64,000 nucleotides of DNA, from positions 1 to 64,000 of the forward strand of contig NZ_JAQUCA010000008.1 in assembly GCF_028686475.1 (NCBI RefSeq), read 5' to 3'. The notes beneath the pieces are model-generated. The model was not told where the DNA came from and did no database searches. It was given only the letters and a program-made list of their open reading frames with translations. Of this stretch, positions 8,465 through 18,287 are shown one piece after another (the stretch's first letter is position 1; each line of letters opens with the position of its first letter). Position numbers and translations under genes: made by a program. Source of the stretch: Giesbergeria sp. (lineage in GTDB: Bacteria; Pseudomonadota; Gammaproteobacteria; Burkholderiales; Burkholderiaceae_C).

Positions 8465-10608
8465 GGTTCAGCAGCGGGCAGATGCGGCTCCAGTTGCTCC
8501 ATCGGCATGGGTTTGCTAAACAAATAGCCTTGGTAGGCCAAGCAACCTTGGGTGTGCAAAAAGGCTTGCTGCTGGCGGGTTTCTACGCCTTCGGCAATCA
8601 CCTCAAGGCGCAAGGCGCGCCCCATCGCAATGATGGTTTGCACAATCACGGCATCATCGGGGTCGGTGGTGATGTCGCGCACAAACGATTGCTCAATTTT
8701 GAGCTGGTCTAGGGGCAAGCGCTTGAGGTATTGCAAAGACGAGTAACCGGTGCCAAAGTCGTCCATCGAGAAGCGCACCCCCACAGCCCGCAGTGCCAGC
8801 ATTTTGGCAATCGTGGCTTCAACATTTTCTAGCACCAAACTTTCGGTGAGCTCTAGTTTGAGGGTTTGCGGCGGTGCGCCGGTTTCGGCCAATACCGCCT
8901 GCACCTGTTGCACAAAATTATCTTGGCGAAATTGTCGGGCGCTGACGTTGACGGCAATGCTCAGGTGGGCGCGTTCGGGGTGGCTGGCCCATGCACGCAG
9001 TTGGCGGCAGGCGGTCTCTAGTACCCAATGGCCAATCGGCAAAATCAGGTCAGACTCTTCGGCCAGCGGAATAAACTGGGCGGGCGAGACCATGCCTTTT
9101 TCGGGGTGAATCCAGCGCACCAAGGCTTCTAGCCCCTGGACTTGGTCTTGTTCATCCACTTGCAATTGGTAGAACAGGCACAGCTGCTGCTTTTCTACCG
9201 CAAGGCGCAAATCGGCCTCTAGGCTGACTTTGGCCTCAAAATGGGCTTGAATTTGCGGGTCGTAAAAGCGGTAGGTGTTGCGCCCTTCGTTTTTGGCGCG
9301 GTACATGGCGGCTTCGGCCTGCTTGAGCAAATCATCCAAGGTTTGGCGCTGGGCATCAAACAGGGTGATGCCGATGCTGGCGGTCACAAAGTAGGTTTGC
9401 CCTTCTAATTGCATCGGCTGGGCCAAGCATTGGGCGCATTCGAGTACCACCTGTTCGGCTTCGCTGGCAGCTTGTTGGGGCTGCTGGCTCAGGGCGGCAA
9501 AGACAAAACCAAATTTATCGCCATCCAGCCGGGCGACGGTGTCGTTGGCGCGCACGGTTTGCGCCAAGCGCTGGCCGACTTGTTGCAGTAGCCGGTCGCC
9601 AATGCTGTGGCCTCGGGCATCGTTGATGCGCTTAAAGCCATCCAAATCTAACAACACTACGGCGCCGCGCTGGTCGCTGCGCGCACAGCCATCTAAAGCC
9701 AACTTGAGCCGCTCTAGTAGCATACGGCGGTTGGGCAGCTGGGTCAGGGTGTCGTAAAAAGCCAGCTGATGCGCTTGTTGCTCGGCTTGGTGCTGGCGTT
9801 GTAGGGCATTGCGAAACGCCAGCACGGCACCGGCCAAGCGCCCTAACTCGCCCGATTGTTGGGTGTGTAGCGCCTGCAAGCGCGGTAGTGGTAATTCTTG
9901 GCTGGGATTGTTGGCCAAGGCATACAGGGCATCGGCAATATCGAGCATCGAGTTGCCAGCACGCCGGGCCAGCCAGTAGGCCGCGCCCAATAACAGCAGC
10001 AAAATGGCCATGCCCAACCACAACACCCGCTCGGCCAGTTGGACGAAGGTTTGCACTTGGGCGGCGTTGCGCTGCTGTGCGCGCTCGGCCAACAATACGC
10101 CAATGCGGCTGGAAAAAATAGAAAAATCGCGAAAATGTTGCCGCCCTTGGTTGAGGATGTCGCGCGCCACGCTGGGGTCTACCGCCAAGGTATCGGTGGA
10201 CATGATGACAAAGCGCCGATAAGACTCTAGTTCTTGCTGCAAGCCTTTGGCGCTGCCGTGGTTGGCATCGAGTACCAGCGCTGAACTGCTGAGCTGCTGC
10301 ACTTGCTGGCGCAAAACATCCAAATCGTTGACGATGGCGCTGTGCATTCGGTACAGCTGCAACTCATTGAGCGAACCATTGAGCGCACCTTCTAGGGCCG
10401 TGGCCATGCGTTTTTGTATCAAACCAATGTCGCGCGAAAAACTGGCGGCATCTTGCATCACTTGCAAGTCTCGCTGTTGCGCTTTGCTGGCCAACTCAAA
10501 TTGTTGGTGCACGCTGTGCAAAGAGCTGTACAGCACCAGCAGGGCGACGCACACCAACAAGGCCATTGGCCCCAGTAAAAAAAGCTGTAATCGGCGCCCG
10601 GTGTTCAT
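8461..10608 (-). CDS. Membrane-bound GGDEF-EAL protein, probable c-di-GMP phosphodiesterase
   Basis: 715 residues. TM segments at about 8-28 and 196-214 enclose a helical periplasmic sensor domain, followed by a HAMP-like linker (about 215-275), a GGDEF domain (about 280-450) and an EAL domain (about 465-705). The GGDEF signature is replaced by DGDKF (362-366), so cyclase activity is unlikely. The EAL domain looks intact: EALVRW (494-499), NVSARQF, ELTES, DDFGTGYSSL, KIEQSFV and AEGVET. The likely role is hydrolysis of c-di-GMP in response to a periplasmic signal. Its start overlaps the end of the upstream periplasmic phosphatase gene by 4 bp, so the two are translationally coupled. Confidence 0.9.
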   Translation of the reverse strand: MNTGRRLQLFLLGPMALLVCVALLVLYSSLHSVHQQFELASKAQQRDLQVMQDAASFSRDIGLIQKRMATALEGALNGSLNELQLYRMHSAIVNDLDVLRQQVQQLSSSALVLDANHGSAKGLQQELESYRRFVIMSTDTLAVDPSVARDILNQGRQHFRDFSIFSSRIGVLLAERAQQRNAAQVQTFVQLAERVLWLGMAILLLLLGAAYWLARRAGNSMLDIADALYALANNPSQELPLPRLQALHTQQSGELGRLAGAVLAFRNALQRQHQAEQQAHQLAFYDTLTQLPNRRMLLERLKLALDGCARSDQRGAVVLLDLDGFKRINDARGHSIGDRLLQQVGQRLAQTVRANDTVARLDGDKFGFVFAALSQQPQQAASEAEQVVLECAQCLAQPMQLEGQTYFVTASIGITLFDAQRQTLDDLLKQAEAAMYRAKNEGRNTYRFYDPQIQAHFEAKVSLEADLRLAVEKQQLCLFYQLQVDEQDQVQGLEALVRWIHPEKGMVSPAQFIPLAEESDLILPIGHWVLETACRQLRAWASHPERAHLSIAVNVSARQFRQDNFVQQVQAVLAETGAPPQTLKLELTESLVLENVEATIAKMLALRAVGVRFSMDDFGTGYSSLQYLKRLPLDQLKIEQSFVRDITTDPDDAVIVQTIIAMGRALRLEVIAEGVETRQQQAFLHTQGCLAYQGYLFSKPMPMEQLEPHLPAAEP

Positions 10609-11327
10609 AGCGCATCCAAGGTGGCCAGCAATTCGGGCCAGTGGCCAGGCTCTATGCTGGCCAGGTATTCAAAACTGGGGGTAGCGCCATTGCCCAAAGG
10701 CCGAAAGAGAACCAAGCTGGCCTCGGGGGGCAAATAATCTATCAGCTCGGCCATGTTGGGGCCGTGGGCCACCACGATGCGATTGCTACGCGGGGTGGAG
10801 ATTTTTTCTGACAACCAGTAGCGGGTGCGGGCTACGGCTGGTTTCTTCTCGGCTTCGGGCATGGCAGCGGTGTAGCGCAAATTGGGGTCTATTTGTATCG
10901 GGCCGTTAAAAACACGGCGCGCGCTTTCTTGGGCGCGGCAAAACGGGCTACTGACCACTTGCTGGTAGGGGATACGCAATTGGCGCACAAAACCCGCTAT
11001 TTTGTCCAGTTGCGCCCGGCCTGCATCGGTGAGTGGGCGCTGGCTGGCGCAATCATCGAGCTTGACCGGAATTTGGTCTGGAATACGGGCATTGGTCGGG
11101 CCGTGGCGCATGTACAGCACCAAACCGCCTTGGCGCAACAATTGCACATGCTGGCGCTGTGCCTTTATCACCCGAAAATCACTGGGCGGCGGTATCTGCA
11201 CATCAGCGGCCAACGCCTTGCCCGCGCCAGCCAAGCACAAAGACACACACAGGCCGCACCAAAGCTGACGAAGCAAGCCCGGTTGCAGCAGTGGGCCAAA
11301 ACGATAGGGTGTGCGTGTGTTTTGCAT
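10605..11327 (-). CDS. Exported histidine phosphatase superfamily protein
   Basis: 240 residues with a hydrophobic export segment (about 22-41) ending ALAAD, so probably periplasmic. The catalytic RHG motif is in LYMRHGPT (74-76). Downstream SSPFCRAQESA supplies the conserved arginine, and VVAHGPN supplies the second histidine. These are the hallmarks of the phosphoglycerate mutase-like (branch 1) histidine phosphatases. The substrate cannot be told from the sequence. It overlaps the GGDEF-EAL gene by 4 bp, which suggests that the pair works together, perhaps with a periplasmic phosphorylated compound feeding the sensor; this is inference. Confidence 0.8.
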   Translation of the reverse strand: MQNTRTPYRFGPLLQPGLLRQLWCGLCVSLCLAGAGKALAADVQIPPPSDFRVIKAQRQHVQLLRQGGLVLYMRHGPTNARIPDQIPVKLDDCASQRPLTDAGRAQLDKIAGFVRQLRIPYQQVVSSPFCRAQESARRVFNGPIQIDPNLRYTAAMPEAEKKPAVARTRYWLSEKISTPRSNRIVVAHGPNMAELIDYLPPEASLVLFRPLGNGATPSFEYLASIEPGHWPELLATLDAL

Positions 11328-11586
11328 AAATACTCTCCTTGTCTTACAGCCCAGTTCTACAACTTGCCACCCAGTCAGTACTATTTTTCTAGCAGTGCAA
11401 AGTGTACAGAAGACGGCTACCGTCTTAACAACACCTTAAGGCCAAGCCGTGCAAGGACAAATCTCCTGCAACTTGCAGGGCTTCCGTTCCAATGGGTAAT
11501 GCGCTTGGGTACACTGCAACACACCCCGGCACCGTGGTTTGCGGTACGGTTTTTTGGTCAACTTGTTTTTTCAAGGAGTAAACGCA

Positions 11587-12099
11587 ATGGGTCTGTTTGA
11601 CATGTTCAAGAGCGATTCGGGCGACAAAATGACGCCCCACTTGGCTTTTGCCACCAGCCTGATTTACATGATGTCTGCCGATGGCGAGATTGACCACGAA
11701 GAAATCGGCCACCTGCTGTCGGTTCTGGGTGGTTCGGACCAAGGCAATGGCACCGTGGGCGTGGGCGCACAGAACCAAGCCCTGCTCGATAGCGCTGTCA
11801 AATACCGCCGCAAAAACTCGATTGACACCTTTTTGCAAGAAGCGACACCGCTGCTCAGCGACGCGCAAAAAATGTGCATGTTGGTCAATTTGATTGACTC
11901 TTCTTTGGCCGACGGCCAACCCGAGCCTGAAGAGCAAGCGCTGTTTGGCAAGTTTATGCAAGCTTTTGGCATCTCTGAAGAGCGTTTCCGCCCCTTCTTT
12001 GAAATCATCATGCTCAAGAACGACCGCTCGGTGTTCACCAACCAAAACCACCCCAAGAATGACCCTAGCTACCAAGTGAAGCTGTCGATTCCGTCTTAA
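11587..12099 (+). CDS. TerB-like (tellurite-resistance/DjlA N-terminal type) protein
   Basis: 170 residues, mostly alpha-helical and acidic, starting MGLFDMFKSDSGDKMTP after a good AAGGAG (11573-11578). Sequence such as LIYMMSADGEIDHEEIGHLLS and LIDSSLADGQPEPEEQALFGKFMQAFGI shows the paired DGxxxxEE helices of the TerB-like fold, which is thought to bind metal through acidic residues. Exact function is unknown; the family also occurs as a stand-alone cytosolic stress protein. The gene stands alone, 38 bp upstream of the ImmA/IrrE-like gene on the same strand, so the two may be co-transcribed. Confidence 0.7.
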   Translation: MGLFDMFKSDSGDKMTPHLAFATSLIYMMSADGEIDHEEIGHLLSVLGGSDQGNGTVGVGAQNQALLDSAVKYRRKNSIDTFLQEATPLLSDAQKMCMLVNLIDSSLADGQPEPEEQALFGKFMQAFGISEERFRPFFEIIMLKNDRSVFTNQNHPKNDPSYQVKLSIPS

Positions 12100-12137
12100 G
12101 GTTTTGAGCAGGGCCGGGGCTGGGATAATCCAGTCCT

Positions 12138-12668
12138 ATGGCCATGTTTGCGGAAGGCATTCTTACACTCCACTGGGACCAATCGGTACCGGTTAATTTG
12201 GCGCGCATTGCCCGGCGCATGGAGATTGCTATCCGCCTCAGCGATAGCCTGCAAGCCTGCGCGCTGCTAGACATCAGCCCGCAAAACAAAGCCCGCATCA
12301 CCATTGGCAAGCAGCAAAGCGTACAGCGCCAGCGCTATGGCGTGGCCCACGCGATTGGCCATGTGGCCCTGCACCATCTGCGGCCCGGCCACCAGCGGCT
12401 GATTGATGTGGCCGACAATTTTGGCGTCGATGCCAACAACCGCACCGAGCTAGAGGCGAATCAGTTTGCCTTGGCGTTGCTTTTGCCGGCCTCTGCATTA
12501 GCACAGCAGCTAGAAAACCAACCGATGGCCCAATTAAACGATGTGGCCCAGCGCTTTGAGGTGCCGCCTATCTTGGTCAAGCAGCGCATGGCCGATTTAA
12601 GTTTGCATTTTCAGCGCCCTTTGGCCTTGCAACCCTATGTGGGTGATAGCCACAGCGATTGGGTTTAA
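12138..12668 (+). CDS. ImmA/IrrE-like metallopeptidase-fold protein with altered HExxH
   Basis: 176 residues (an ATG at 12144 is an alternative start). The central part RQRYGVAHAIGHVALHH aligns with the ImmA/IrrE (DUF955, COG2856) motif RFxLAHExGH, followed by the third metal ligand region LEANQFALALLLP (E106) and a C-terminal helix-turn-helix-like stretch (about 130-150, FEVPPILVKQRM). In active members the motif is HExxH; here it reads HAIGH (71-75), so the catalytic glutamate is alanine. The zinc ligands H71, H75 and E106 are kept. It probably retains the fold and metal but not protease activity, or acts as a regulator. No HTH-repressor partner is adjacent. Confidence 0.75.
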   Translation: MAMFAEGILTLHWDQSVPVNLARIARRMEIAIRLSDSLQACALLDISPQNKARITIGKQQSVQRQRYGVAHAIGHVALHHLRPGHQRLIDVADNFGVDANNRTELEANQFALALLLPASALAQQLENQPMAQLNDVAQRFEVPPILVKQRMADLSLHFQRPLALQPYVGDSHSDWV

Positions 12669-12691
12669 TTGCTAACCGGTGTTACCAATTT

Positions 12692-13375
12692 TTACCATTG
12701 CCCGCGTTGTGGCTGGCGCTGGCGCATGGCCAGCTGCAACAAGGTGACGGTGTCCGGGCGTTGGGCGCGGGCAGCAAAATCTATGGCGCGCAAACCCAAT
12801 TGGTTTTTCAGCATCGGGTCTGCACCCTCGTCTAACAGCCTTTGGGTGCAGGCAATGCTGCCGTATTGTGCTGACATCATCAAGGGCGTGCTGCCATTGG
12901 GCGAAGCGGCATCAATGTACGCATGGTGTTCTAGCAGCAAAGCCACCATGTCTTCTTGCCCTGCTTGATGGCTGGAGGCGGCGTAGTGCAATGGTGTCCA
13001 GCCGGTTTTGTTCACGTCGGCACCACGCGCTATCAAACTGCGTGCTGCTTCTAAGTGGCCTTTCAGGGCCGCCATCATCAAGGGGCTTTCGCCGTGGGCA
13101 TTGCGAACTTCCACATTCAAGGTTGGCAGCGCCAGCAAGGCCGCGAAAGCACGCAGTGAACCCAATTGCAGCGCTAAGGTCAGGCCGGTTTGGCCTTTGT
13201 CGTTGCGCGTGTGCGGGTCCATACCCCGGCGCAACAGGGTTTGCAGGGCAGCGGCATCGTCACGGTGGATAGCGGTGAAAAAATCTTCGTGCGCCCCAGC
13301 ATGTGCCTGCCAAGCCCACAGAACACCAGCCGCGCCGGTAACGGCCAAAAAACCACGGCGGGCAATGGCGCTCAT
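12692..13375 (-). CDS. Exported ankyrin-repeat protein
   Basis: 227 residues beginning [20 protein letters not shown], a short basic segment followed by a hydrophobic stretch ending QAHAGAHE, consistent with export (an RR pair is present, but no full twin-arginine motif). The remainder is a run of about five ankyrin repeats, for example [40 protein letters not shown] and [21 protein letters not shown]. Ankyrin repeats mediate protein-protein contacts; no partner can be named. It overlaps the tatD stop by 4 bp (ATGA), so it is the last gene of the mltG-tmk-holB-pilZ-tatD run. Confidence 0.85.
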   Translation of the reverse strand: MSAIARRGFLAVTGAAGVLWAWQAHAGAHEDFFTAIHRDDAAALQTLLRRGMDPHTRNDKGQTGLTLALQLGSLRAFAALLALPTLNVEVRNAHGESPLMMAALKGHLEAARSLIARGADVNKTGWTPLHYAASSHQAGQEDMVALLLEHHAYIDAASPNGSTPLMMSAQYGSIACTQRLLDEGADPMLKNQLGLRAIDFAARAQRPDTVTLLQLAMRQRQPQRGQW

Positions 13376-14178
13376 GCTTTAACTCCGGCAAACAGGGTAT
13401 CGAAGTTGCGACTGGTGGCCTCGGCCACGGTTTCTAGGCTGATACCTTGGGTGCTGGCAATTTGTTGTGCCACAAAAGGCACATAGGCCGGGCTATTGAC
13501 CTTGCCCCGATAGGGCACCGGGGCCAAATAGGGGCTATCGGTTTCAATCAGCAAACGGTCTAATGGCACCAAAGCCACCACGTCGCGCAAGGCTTGGGCA
13601 CTTTTGAAAGTGATGATGCCCGAGAACGAGAGGTAGTAGCCCAAATCCAGCACCGCCCGCGCTACCTCGGCGGATTCGGTAAAGCAATGGAACACGCCAC
13701 CGGCGCGGTTGCTGCTGCCGTTTTCGCCCTCTTGGCGCAAAATGGCCAGTGTATCGTCGGCAGCGCTGCGCGTGTGGATGATGAGCGGTTTGCCGCAAGC
13801 ACGGGCGGCGCGGATGTGGGTGCGAAAGCGCTGGCGCTGCCACTCTAAATCGGCAATGCTGCGCCCGCCTTTGCGCTCTTCCATGCCGTAATAATCGAGG
13901 CCGGTCTCGCCAATGGCTACCACGCGCGGCAAAGCGGCATGGGTCAACAAGTCTTGCTCAGAGGGTTCTTGCACCCCTTCGTTGTCTGGGTGGACACCCA
14001 CCGTGGCCCAAAAATTGTTGTATTCGGTGGCCAGTGCGTGAACGGCGGGGAACTCTTCCATCGTGGTGCAGATGCACAAAGCGCGGCTGACTTGAGCTTG
14101 CTGCATTGCCACCCGAATGGCGGGCAATTGGCTGCTGAGTTCAGGGAAATTAAGGTGGCAGTGGGAATCAGTAAACAC
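13372..14178 (-). CDS. tatD: TatD-family metal-dependent deoxyribonuclease
   Basis: 268 residues from a GTG start. Metal-ligand motifs of the TatD/YcfH amidohydrolase fold are all present in order: DSHCHLNF near the N-terminus, [21 protein letters not shown] and ETDSPYLAP. The family acts as 3'-5' exonuclease/DNA-repair and apoptotic-type DNase enzymes with two metals. It lies 4 bp downstream of pilZ, in the order holB-pilZ-tatD also found in Pseudomonas. The YcfH-like paralogue group is the best match; the symbol tatD is used in the family sense. Confidence 0.9.
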   Translation of the reverse strand: MFTDSHCHLNFPELSSQLPAIRVAMQQAQVSRALCICTTMEEFPAVHALATEYNNFWATVGVHPDNEGVQEPSEQDLLTHAALPRVVAIGETGLDYYGMEERKGGRSIADLEWQRQRFRTHIRAARACGKPLIIHTRSAADDTLAILRQEGENGSSNRAGGVFHCFTESAEVARAVLDLGYYLSFSGIITFKSAQALRDVVALVPLDRLLIETDSPYLAPVPYRGKVNSPAYVPFVAQQIASTQGISLETVAEATSRNFDTLFAGVKA

Positions 14179-14182
14179 GTTG

Positions 14183-14548
14183 TTAAATGGTTTGCGTGGG
14201 CTTGTCGGAACCCAAAGCGGTGCCCAAAATGGATTCTATTTTGGCCTTGAGTTGGCGCGCTTTTTCGTCTTTGGGAAATTGCACCCCTACCCCTTGCACC
14301 CGGTTGCCGCCAGCACGCGCGGGCGTGACCCAAGCCACCCGACCGGCCACTGGGTAACGCTGCGTGTCTTCGGGCAGGGTGAGCAGCACATAGACATCAT
14401 CGCCCAAACGGTATTCACGCGGTGTCGGGACAAAAATGCCGCCATCGGCAAAAAATGGAATATAGGCTGCGTGCAAAGCAGCTTTTTCCTTGATGGCCAA
14501 TTGCATGACACTGGGGCGGGGCGCGGTAGAAGGGCTACTGGTCAGCAT
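14183..14548 (-). CDS. pilZ: PilZ domain protein, type IV pilus-type
   Basis: 121 residues with the single PilZ beta-barrel: YIPFFADGGIFVPT, then LGDDVYVLLTLPED, GRVAWVTPARAGGNRVQGVGVQF. The c-di-GMP-binding RxxxR and D/NxSxxG motifs of canonical receptors are missing; DGGIF stands in place of the second. This is the pattern of the founding PilZ proteins needed for type IV pilus assembly, which do not bind c-di-GMP. The position directly after holB and before tatD is the same as for Pseudomonas pilZ. An internal ATG (codon 15) would give a slightly shorter protein. Confidence 0.85.
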   Translation of the reverse strand: MLTSSPSTAPRPSVMQLAIKEKAALHAAYIPFFADGGIFVPTPREYRLGDDVYVLLTLPEDTQRYPVAGRVAWVTPARAGGNRVQGVGVQFPKDEKARQLKAKIESILGTALGSDKPTQTI

Positions 14549-14563
14549 GGTAGGGCAAGGGCG

Positions 14564-15595
14564 TTAAACGGAGGATAGAGGCGAGTTTAGAACGTTTCGT
14601 GCTTGTGCGGCCAGGGCTTCGAGCATCAGGCTGGTGTTAAACGGATGCTCTGCGCTGCGCGCCGCTTGCATGAGTGCTTTGCCCCATTGCGTGAGGGCGG
14701 GCAAGGGCGGGGGCGCTGGTAAATCCGTCGCCACAAAGTAACGCGGGGCCGCACCCACGCGCAGTGCCAACAAATCGTGGCAAATTTTTTGCAGCGTGGC
14801 AATCGCCTGTGCCGGGGTGTAGGTGTTGAGGGCGTTAGGCTGGCCACTCAACAGCGCCTGCGGCAGTTGCGCCCAGGCTTGGGGGCTGTGTTCGGTATGC
14901 GATAGCGCCAGCGCATCGTCCGGGCGGCCACCGGCCATGCGGAGCAGGGCGGTAGCGGTTTGGCTGGGCACGCCTTGTTGTGCTAACCAGTGCAGCATTT
15001 GCTCTGGGGCGGGCCAAGCCATCGTGTGGCCCAAACAGCGGCTGCGAATGGTGGGCAGCAGTTGGTGGGCGGCCTCGCTGGCCAGCACAAAGCGCACATC
15101 GCCGGGTGGCTCCTCCAGTGTTTTGAGCAGCGCGTTGGCAGTGATGGTGTTCATTTGCTCGGCTGGATAGACCAATACCGCCTTGCCCCGATTGCGCGCG
15201 CTGGTACGCTGGGAGAACTCTACCGCGCTCCGCATGGCCTCAACGCGGATTTCGCGGCTGGGCTTGCGTTTTTTCTCATCAATCTCGGACTGGGCTTTTT
15301 CTGACAAGGGCCAACCCCGTGCCAGCAGTTCGGTTTCGGGCATCAGTATGCACAAATCAGCGTGGGTATGCACCTCAATGGCGTGGCAACTGGCACAGCG
15401 GCCACAAGCGCCTTGGGCGCTGGGGGTATCGCACAACCATGCGCGCACCAACTCTAGCGCCAAAGCAAATTGCCCCAAGCCCGACGGCCCTTGCAATAAC
15501 CAAGCGTGGCCGCGTTGGGCCAACAAGGCATCGCGCTGGGTGGCCAGCCACGGCGCTAAAGGCGGTGCTGCTGGGCCTGCCTGCGGCTCGCTCAT
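14564..15595 (-). CDS. holB: DNA polymerase III subunit delta'
   Basis: 343 residues from the ATG at 15593-15595, whose ATGA overlaps the tmk stop; eight more codons are open upstream. Delta' is the clamp-loader subunit that helps open the beta clamp. The N-terminal AAA+ domain has a degenerate P-loop GPSGLGQ (glutamine instead of lysine), normal for delta', which does not bind ATP. A zinc module follows ([16 protein letters not shown]). Next come LLKTLEEPP and the sensor-1 region TIRSRC. The C-terminal collar domain is less conserved. It is coupled to tmk upstream and followed by pilZ. Confidence 0.92.
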   Translation of the reverse strand: MSEPQAGPAAPPLAPWLATQRDALLAQRGHAWLLQGPSGLGQFALALELVRAWLCDTPSAQGACGRCASCHAIEVHTHADLCILMPETELLARGWPLSEKAQSEIDEKKRKPSREIRVEAMRSAVEFSQRTSARNRGKAVLVYPAEQMNTITANALLKTLEEPPGDVRFVLASEAAHQLLPTIRSRCLGHTMAWPAPEQMLHWLAQQGVPSQTATALLRMAGGRPDDALALSHTEHSPQAWAQLPQALLSGQPNALNTYTPAQAIATLQKICHDLLALRVGAAPRYFVATDLPAPPPLPALTQWGKALMQAARSAEHPFNTSLMLEALAAQARNVLNSPLSSV

Positions 15596-16251
15596 GTTTG
15601 CGGCACCCCGGCCCAACAAGCCCGGTCTGCCAGTGCAGCGGTCAGTTGTTGCCAGACGACTTGCGGCGTTTGGGCGGCATCTAAGCGCACAAAACGTTCT
15701 GGCGCTTGGGCCGCGCGCGCGGCGTAACCTTGGGCCACGCGGGTAAAAAAGTCTTGGTTCAAGGCTTCAAAGCGGTCGGGTTGGCGGGCATCGGCCAAGC
15801 GTGCGGCGGCGACCTGTGGCGGCAAATCAAACCAAAGCGTGATGTCGGGCTGGCGCAGTTGGCCCTCGGGGGGGCTGGCCGATGCTTGTACCCACTGCTC
15901 TAGCAGGGCCAAAATCTGCGGATTAAAGCCGCGTCCAGCGCCTTGGTAGGCAAAGGTGGCATCGGTAAAGCGGTCACACAAGACCACCTCGCCGCGTGCC
16001 AAGGCCGGTTCTATCACGCAACGCAGATGGTCGCGCCGGGCAGCAAAGACCAACAGGGCTTCGGTCAGGGCATCCATCTCGTCGTGCAACAACAAAGTGC
16101 GTAATTTTTCGGCCAATGCGGTGCCGCCCGGCTCGCGCGTGACGGTAACGGTGTGGCCTTGGGCGCGCAAAGCCTCGGCCAAAGGAGCGATGTGCGAGGA
16201 TTTTCCCGCACCATCAATGCCTTCAAAAGTGATAAAAAAACCAGCGGCCAT
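15592..16251 (-). CDS. tmk: Thymidylate kinase
   Basis: 219 residues. It phosphorylates dTMP to dTDP for DNA synthesis. The P-loop is [12 protein letters not shown] (about 9-20), the DR-x motif that contacts dTMP is [18 protein letters not shown], and the lid region is rich in arginine ([11 protein letters not shown]). REPGGT follows the P-loop as in other TMKs. It sits between mltG (29 bp gap upstream) and holB (4-bp overlap), the common order in beta- and gammaproteobacteria. Confidence 0.95.
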   Translation of the reverse strand: MAAGFFITFEGIDGAGKSSHIAPLAEALRAQGHTVTVTREPGGTALAEKLRTLLLHDEMDALTEALLVFAARRDHLRCVIEPALARGEVVLCDRFTDATFAYQGAGRGFNPQILALLEQWVQASASPPEGQLRQPDITLWFDLPPQVAAARLADARQPDRFEALNQDFFTRVAQGYAARAAQAPERFVRLDAAQTPQVVWQQLTAALADRACWAGVPQT

Positions 16252-16280
16252 ATTGTAAAAATCCTTTGAAAAGCAGCAGC

Positions 16281-17264
16281 TTACCGGCCACGCTGGTAGC
16301 GATTGACAGCCCGGTTATGCTCCTCTAGCGAGGCACTGAAATGGCTGCTGCCATCGCCCTTGGCGACAAAATACAGCGCTTTGGTGCTTTCGGGCTGCAC
16401 AGCGGCCATCAGGGCGGCTTTGCCGGGCATGGCAATCGGGGTGGGGGGTAGGCCAGCGCGGGTGTAGGTGTTCCACGGGGTATCGGTTTGCAGGTCTTTT
16501 TTGCGTAGATTGCCATCAAACTTCTCACCCAGACCATAAATGACGGTCGGGTCGGTTTGCAACAACATCCCTATGCGTAGGCGATTGCTGAATACGCCTG
16601 CAATTTGCGCCCGGTCACTGGCACGGCCCGTTTCTTTTTCCACAATGCTGGCCAAAGTCAGGGCTTGCTCGGCCGATTGCAAAGGGGTATCGCTGGCCCG
16701 CTGCGCCCAAATGGCTTCTAAATGGCGGTCCATCGCGTGCAAGGCGCGGCGCAACAGGGCCAAGTCGCTGCTGCCTTTGGCGTAGGTGTAGGTATCGGGG
16801 AAAAAGCGCCCCTCGGGGGCCACGCCGGGGCGGCCTAGCTGCTCCATCAAAGCAGCATCGCCCAAGGTAGCGCTGTCTTGGCGCAAGCCCTGCTCTCGGG
16901 CTAGTGCGGCGCGTACTTGGCGCCAGTTCCAACCTTCTACCAGTGTCAGGGCTTGGAGCGACTCTTCACCACGGGCCAATTTTTGCAACAGGCTGTAAGG
17001 TGTCAGACCACGTTCTAGCTCGTAATTGCCCGCCTTGATTTGCCGGTCTTGCCCCGAGAACCGGAACCACCAATACAGCAACCGCGCATCAGTCCGCACC
17101 CCAGCGGCTACCACTTCTTGGGCTACGCCGCGCGGCGTGGTGCCGTGTTCAATTTCGAGTTCTAACGGGCTTTGGCGCAACTCTAGCGGCTGGTATAACC
17201 ACCACGCCGCCGCAGCGCAGCAGGCCAGCGCCAGCAGCAACAACCATTTCAGCAAACGAGCCAC
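16281..17264 (-). CDS. mltG: Endolytic murein transglycosylase MltG
   Basis: 327 residues from a GTG start. A single N-terminal membrane anchor (about 5-24) is followed by a LysM-like subdomain and the YceG domain. The catalytic glutamate is in [14 protein letters not shown], and the substrate-pocket segments [23 protein letters not shown]-like [21 protein letters not shown] and [13 protein letters not shown] are all present. It cleaves nascent glycan strands in the periplasm and limits strand length. It is the first gene of the mltG-tmk-holB-pilZ-tatD run and is divergent from ygfZ across a 48-bp gap. Confidence 0.94.
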   Translation of the reverse strand: MARLLKWLLLLALACCAAAAWWLYQPLELRQSPLELEIEHGTTPRGVAQEVVAAGVRTDARLLYWWFRFSGQDRQIKAGNYELERGLTPYSLLQKLARGEESLQALTLVEGWNWRQVRAALAREQGLRQDSATLGDAALMEQLGRPGVAPEGRFFPDTYTYAKGSSDLALLRRALHAMDRHLEAIWAQRASDTPLQSAEQALTLASIVEKETGRASDRAQIAGVFSNRLRIGMLLQTDPTVIYGLGEKFDGNLRKKDLQTDTPWNTYTRAGLPPTPIAMPGKAALMAAVQPESTKALYFVAKGDGSSHFSASLEEHNRAVNRYQRGR

Positions 17265-17312
17265 CTGTGCCTGCCCTGTAGAAAAAACAACCCGCCATCA
17301 TAATGGAGTGCT

Positions 17313-18233
17313 ATGACCCCTCATTTCAATGGAATCACCCCTCTGAGCCATCTGGGCGTTATCCGCGCCCAAGGTGATGATGCCGTTAAATTTTTGCACG
17401 GCCAATTAAGCAACGATTTTGCCCTGCTGGGCATGGAACAAGCACGCTTGGCGGCCTTTTTATCTGCCCAAGGCCGAATGCAGGCCAGCTTTATCGGCTT
17501 CAAACGCAGTGCCACCGAAGTGCTGCTAGTGTGTAGCCGCGATGTGCTGGCCGCTACCCTCAAGCGCTTGAGCATGTTTGTGCTGCGTGCCAAGGCCAAA
17601 CTGAGCGATGCCTCGGACGAATTTGCCCTGTATGGCATTGCGGGCGATAGCGTAGCTGCCTTGGCCGGTAGCGTGCAAGCGCCTTGGAGCAAAACCGACC
17701 TGCGCGAAAGCAGTTTGGTGCATCTCTACCCCGCCGATGGCCAAGCGCGTGCGCTGCTCATTACCCCTGCCAGCGCCCCTGCCCCAGCAGAGCCGGCCTT
17801 AGCGGCATCGCTGTGGGCTTGGAGCGAAGTGCATAGCGGCGTTGCCACCTTGAGCGCCCCTTTAGTCGATAAACTGGTGCCGCAAATGCTCAATTACGAG
17901 TCGGTAGGCGGGGTCAATTTCAAAAAAGGTTGTTACCCCGGCCAAGAAGTGGTGGCGCGTAGCCAGTTCCGTGGCACGCTCAAACGGCGCGCCTATCTGG
18001 CCCATGCCACCGCAGAAATTGCCGTGGGGGCTGAAATCTTTACCCCCAACGATGCCGAGCAGCCCTGCGGTCTGGTGGTGCAAGTGGCACCAGCACCAGC
18101 TGGAGGATGGGAGGCGATAATTTCGGTGCAAATTGCCGCTGCCGCGCAAGGAGCCTTGCAAGTGGGCGCTGGTGCCCAAGGGGTAACGCTGGCCTTAGCC
18201 AGTTTGCCTTACGCGCTGCTGCAAGAGGTTTAA
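17313..18233 (+). CDS. ygfZ: Folate-binding YgfZ/GcvT-like protein
   Basis: 306 residues. The family signature KGCYPGQEVVAR is present, with the conserved cysteine, followed by SQFRGTLKRRAYLA. The fold resembles the aminomethyltransferase GcvT. YgfZ supports repair or assembly of certain Fe-S proteins with folate as cofactor. The N-terminal part has GVIRAQGDDAVKFLHGQLSNDF, also typical. It is divergent from mltG, and the intergenic region is only 48 bp, so both promoters are compact or overlap the 5' ends. Confidence 0.92.
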   Translation: MTPHFNGITPLSHLGVIRAQGDDAVKFLHGQLSNDFALLGMEQARLAAFLSAQGRMQASFIGFKRSATEVLLVCSRDVLAATLKRLSMFVLRAKAKLSDASDEFALYGIAGDSVAALAGSVQAPWSKTDLRESSLVHLYPADGQARALLITPASAPAPAEPALAASLWAWSEVHSGVATLSAPLVDKLVPQMLNYESVGGVNFKKGCYPGQEVVARSQFRGTLKRRAYLAHATAEIAVGAEIFTPNDAEQPCGLVVQVAPAPAGGWEAIISVQIAAAAQGALQVGAGAQGVTLALASLPYALLQEV

Positions 18234-18239
18234 CACCTG

Positions 18240-18268
18240 TTGGAGCCGCAGACGGCTTCGGGCATAAT
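18240..18268 (+). promoter_or_regulatory. Sigma70-type promoter for greA
   Basis: TTGGAG at 18240-18245 and CATAAT at 18263-18268 are separated by exactly 17 bp and lie just after the ygfZ stop. Transcription would start near 18275 and read into the hairpin described next. Confidence 0.55.
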
Positions 18269-18287
18269 TAATCCCCTTATGCACACA

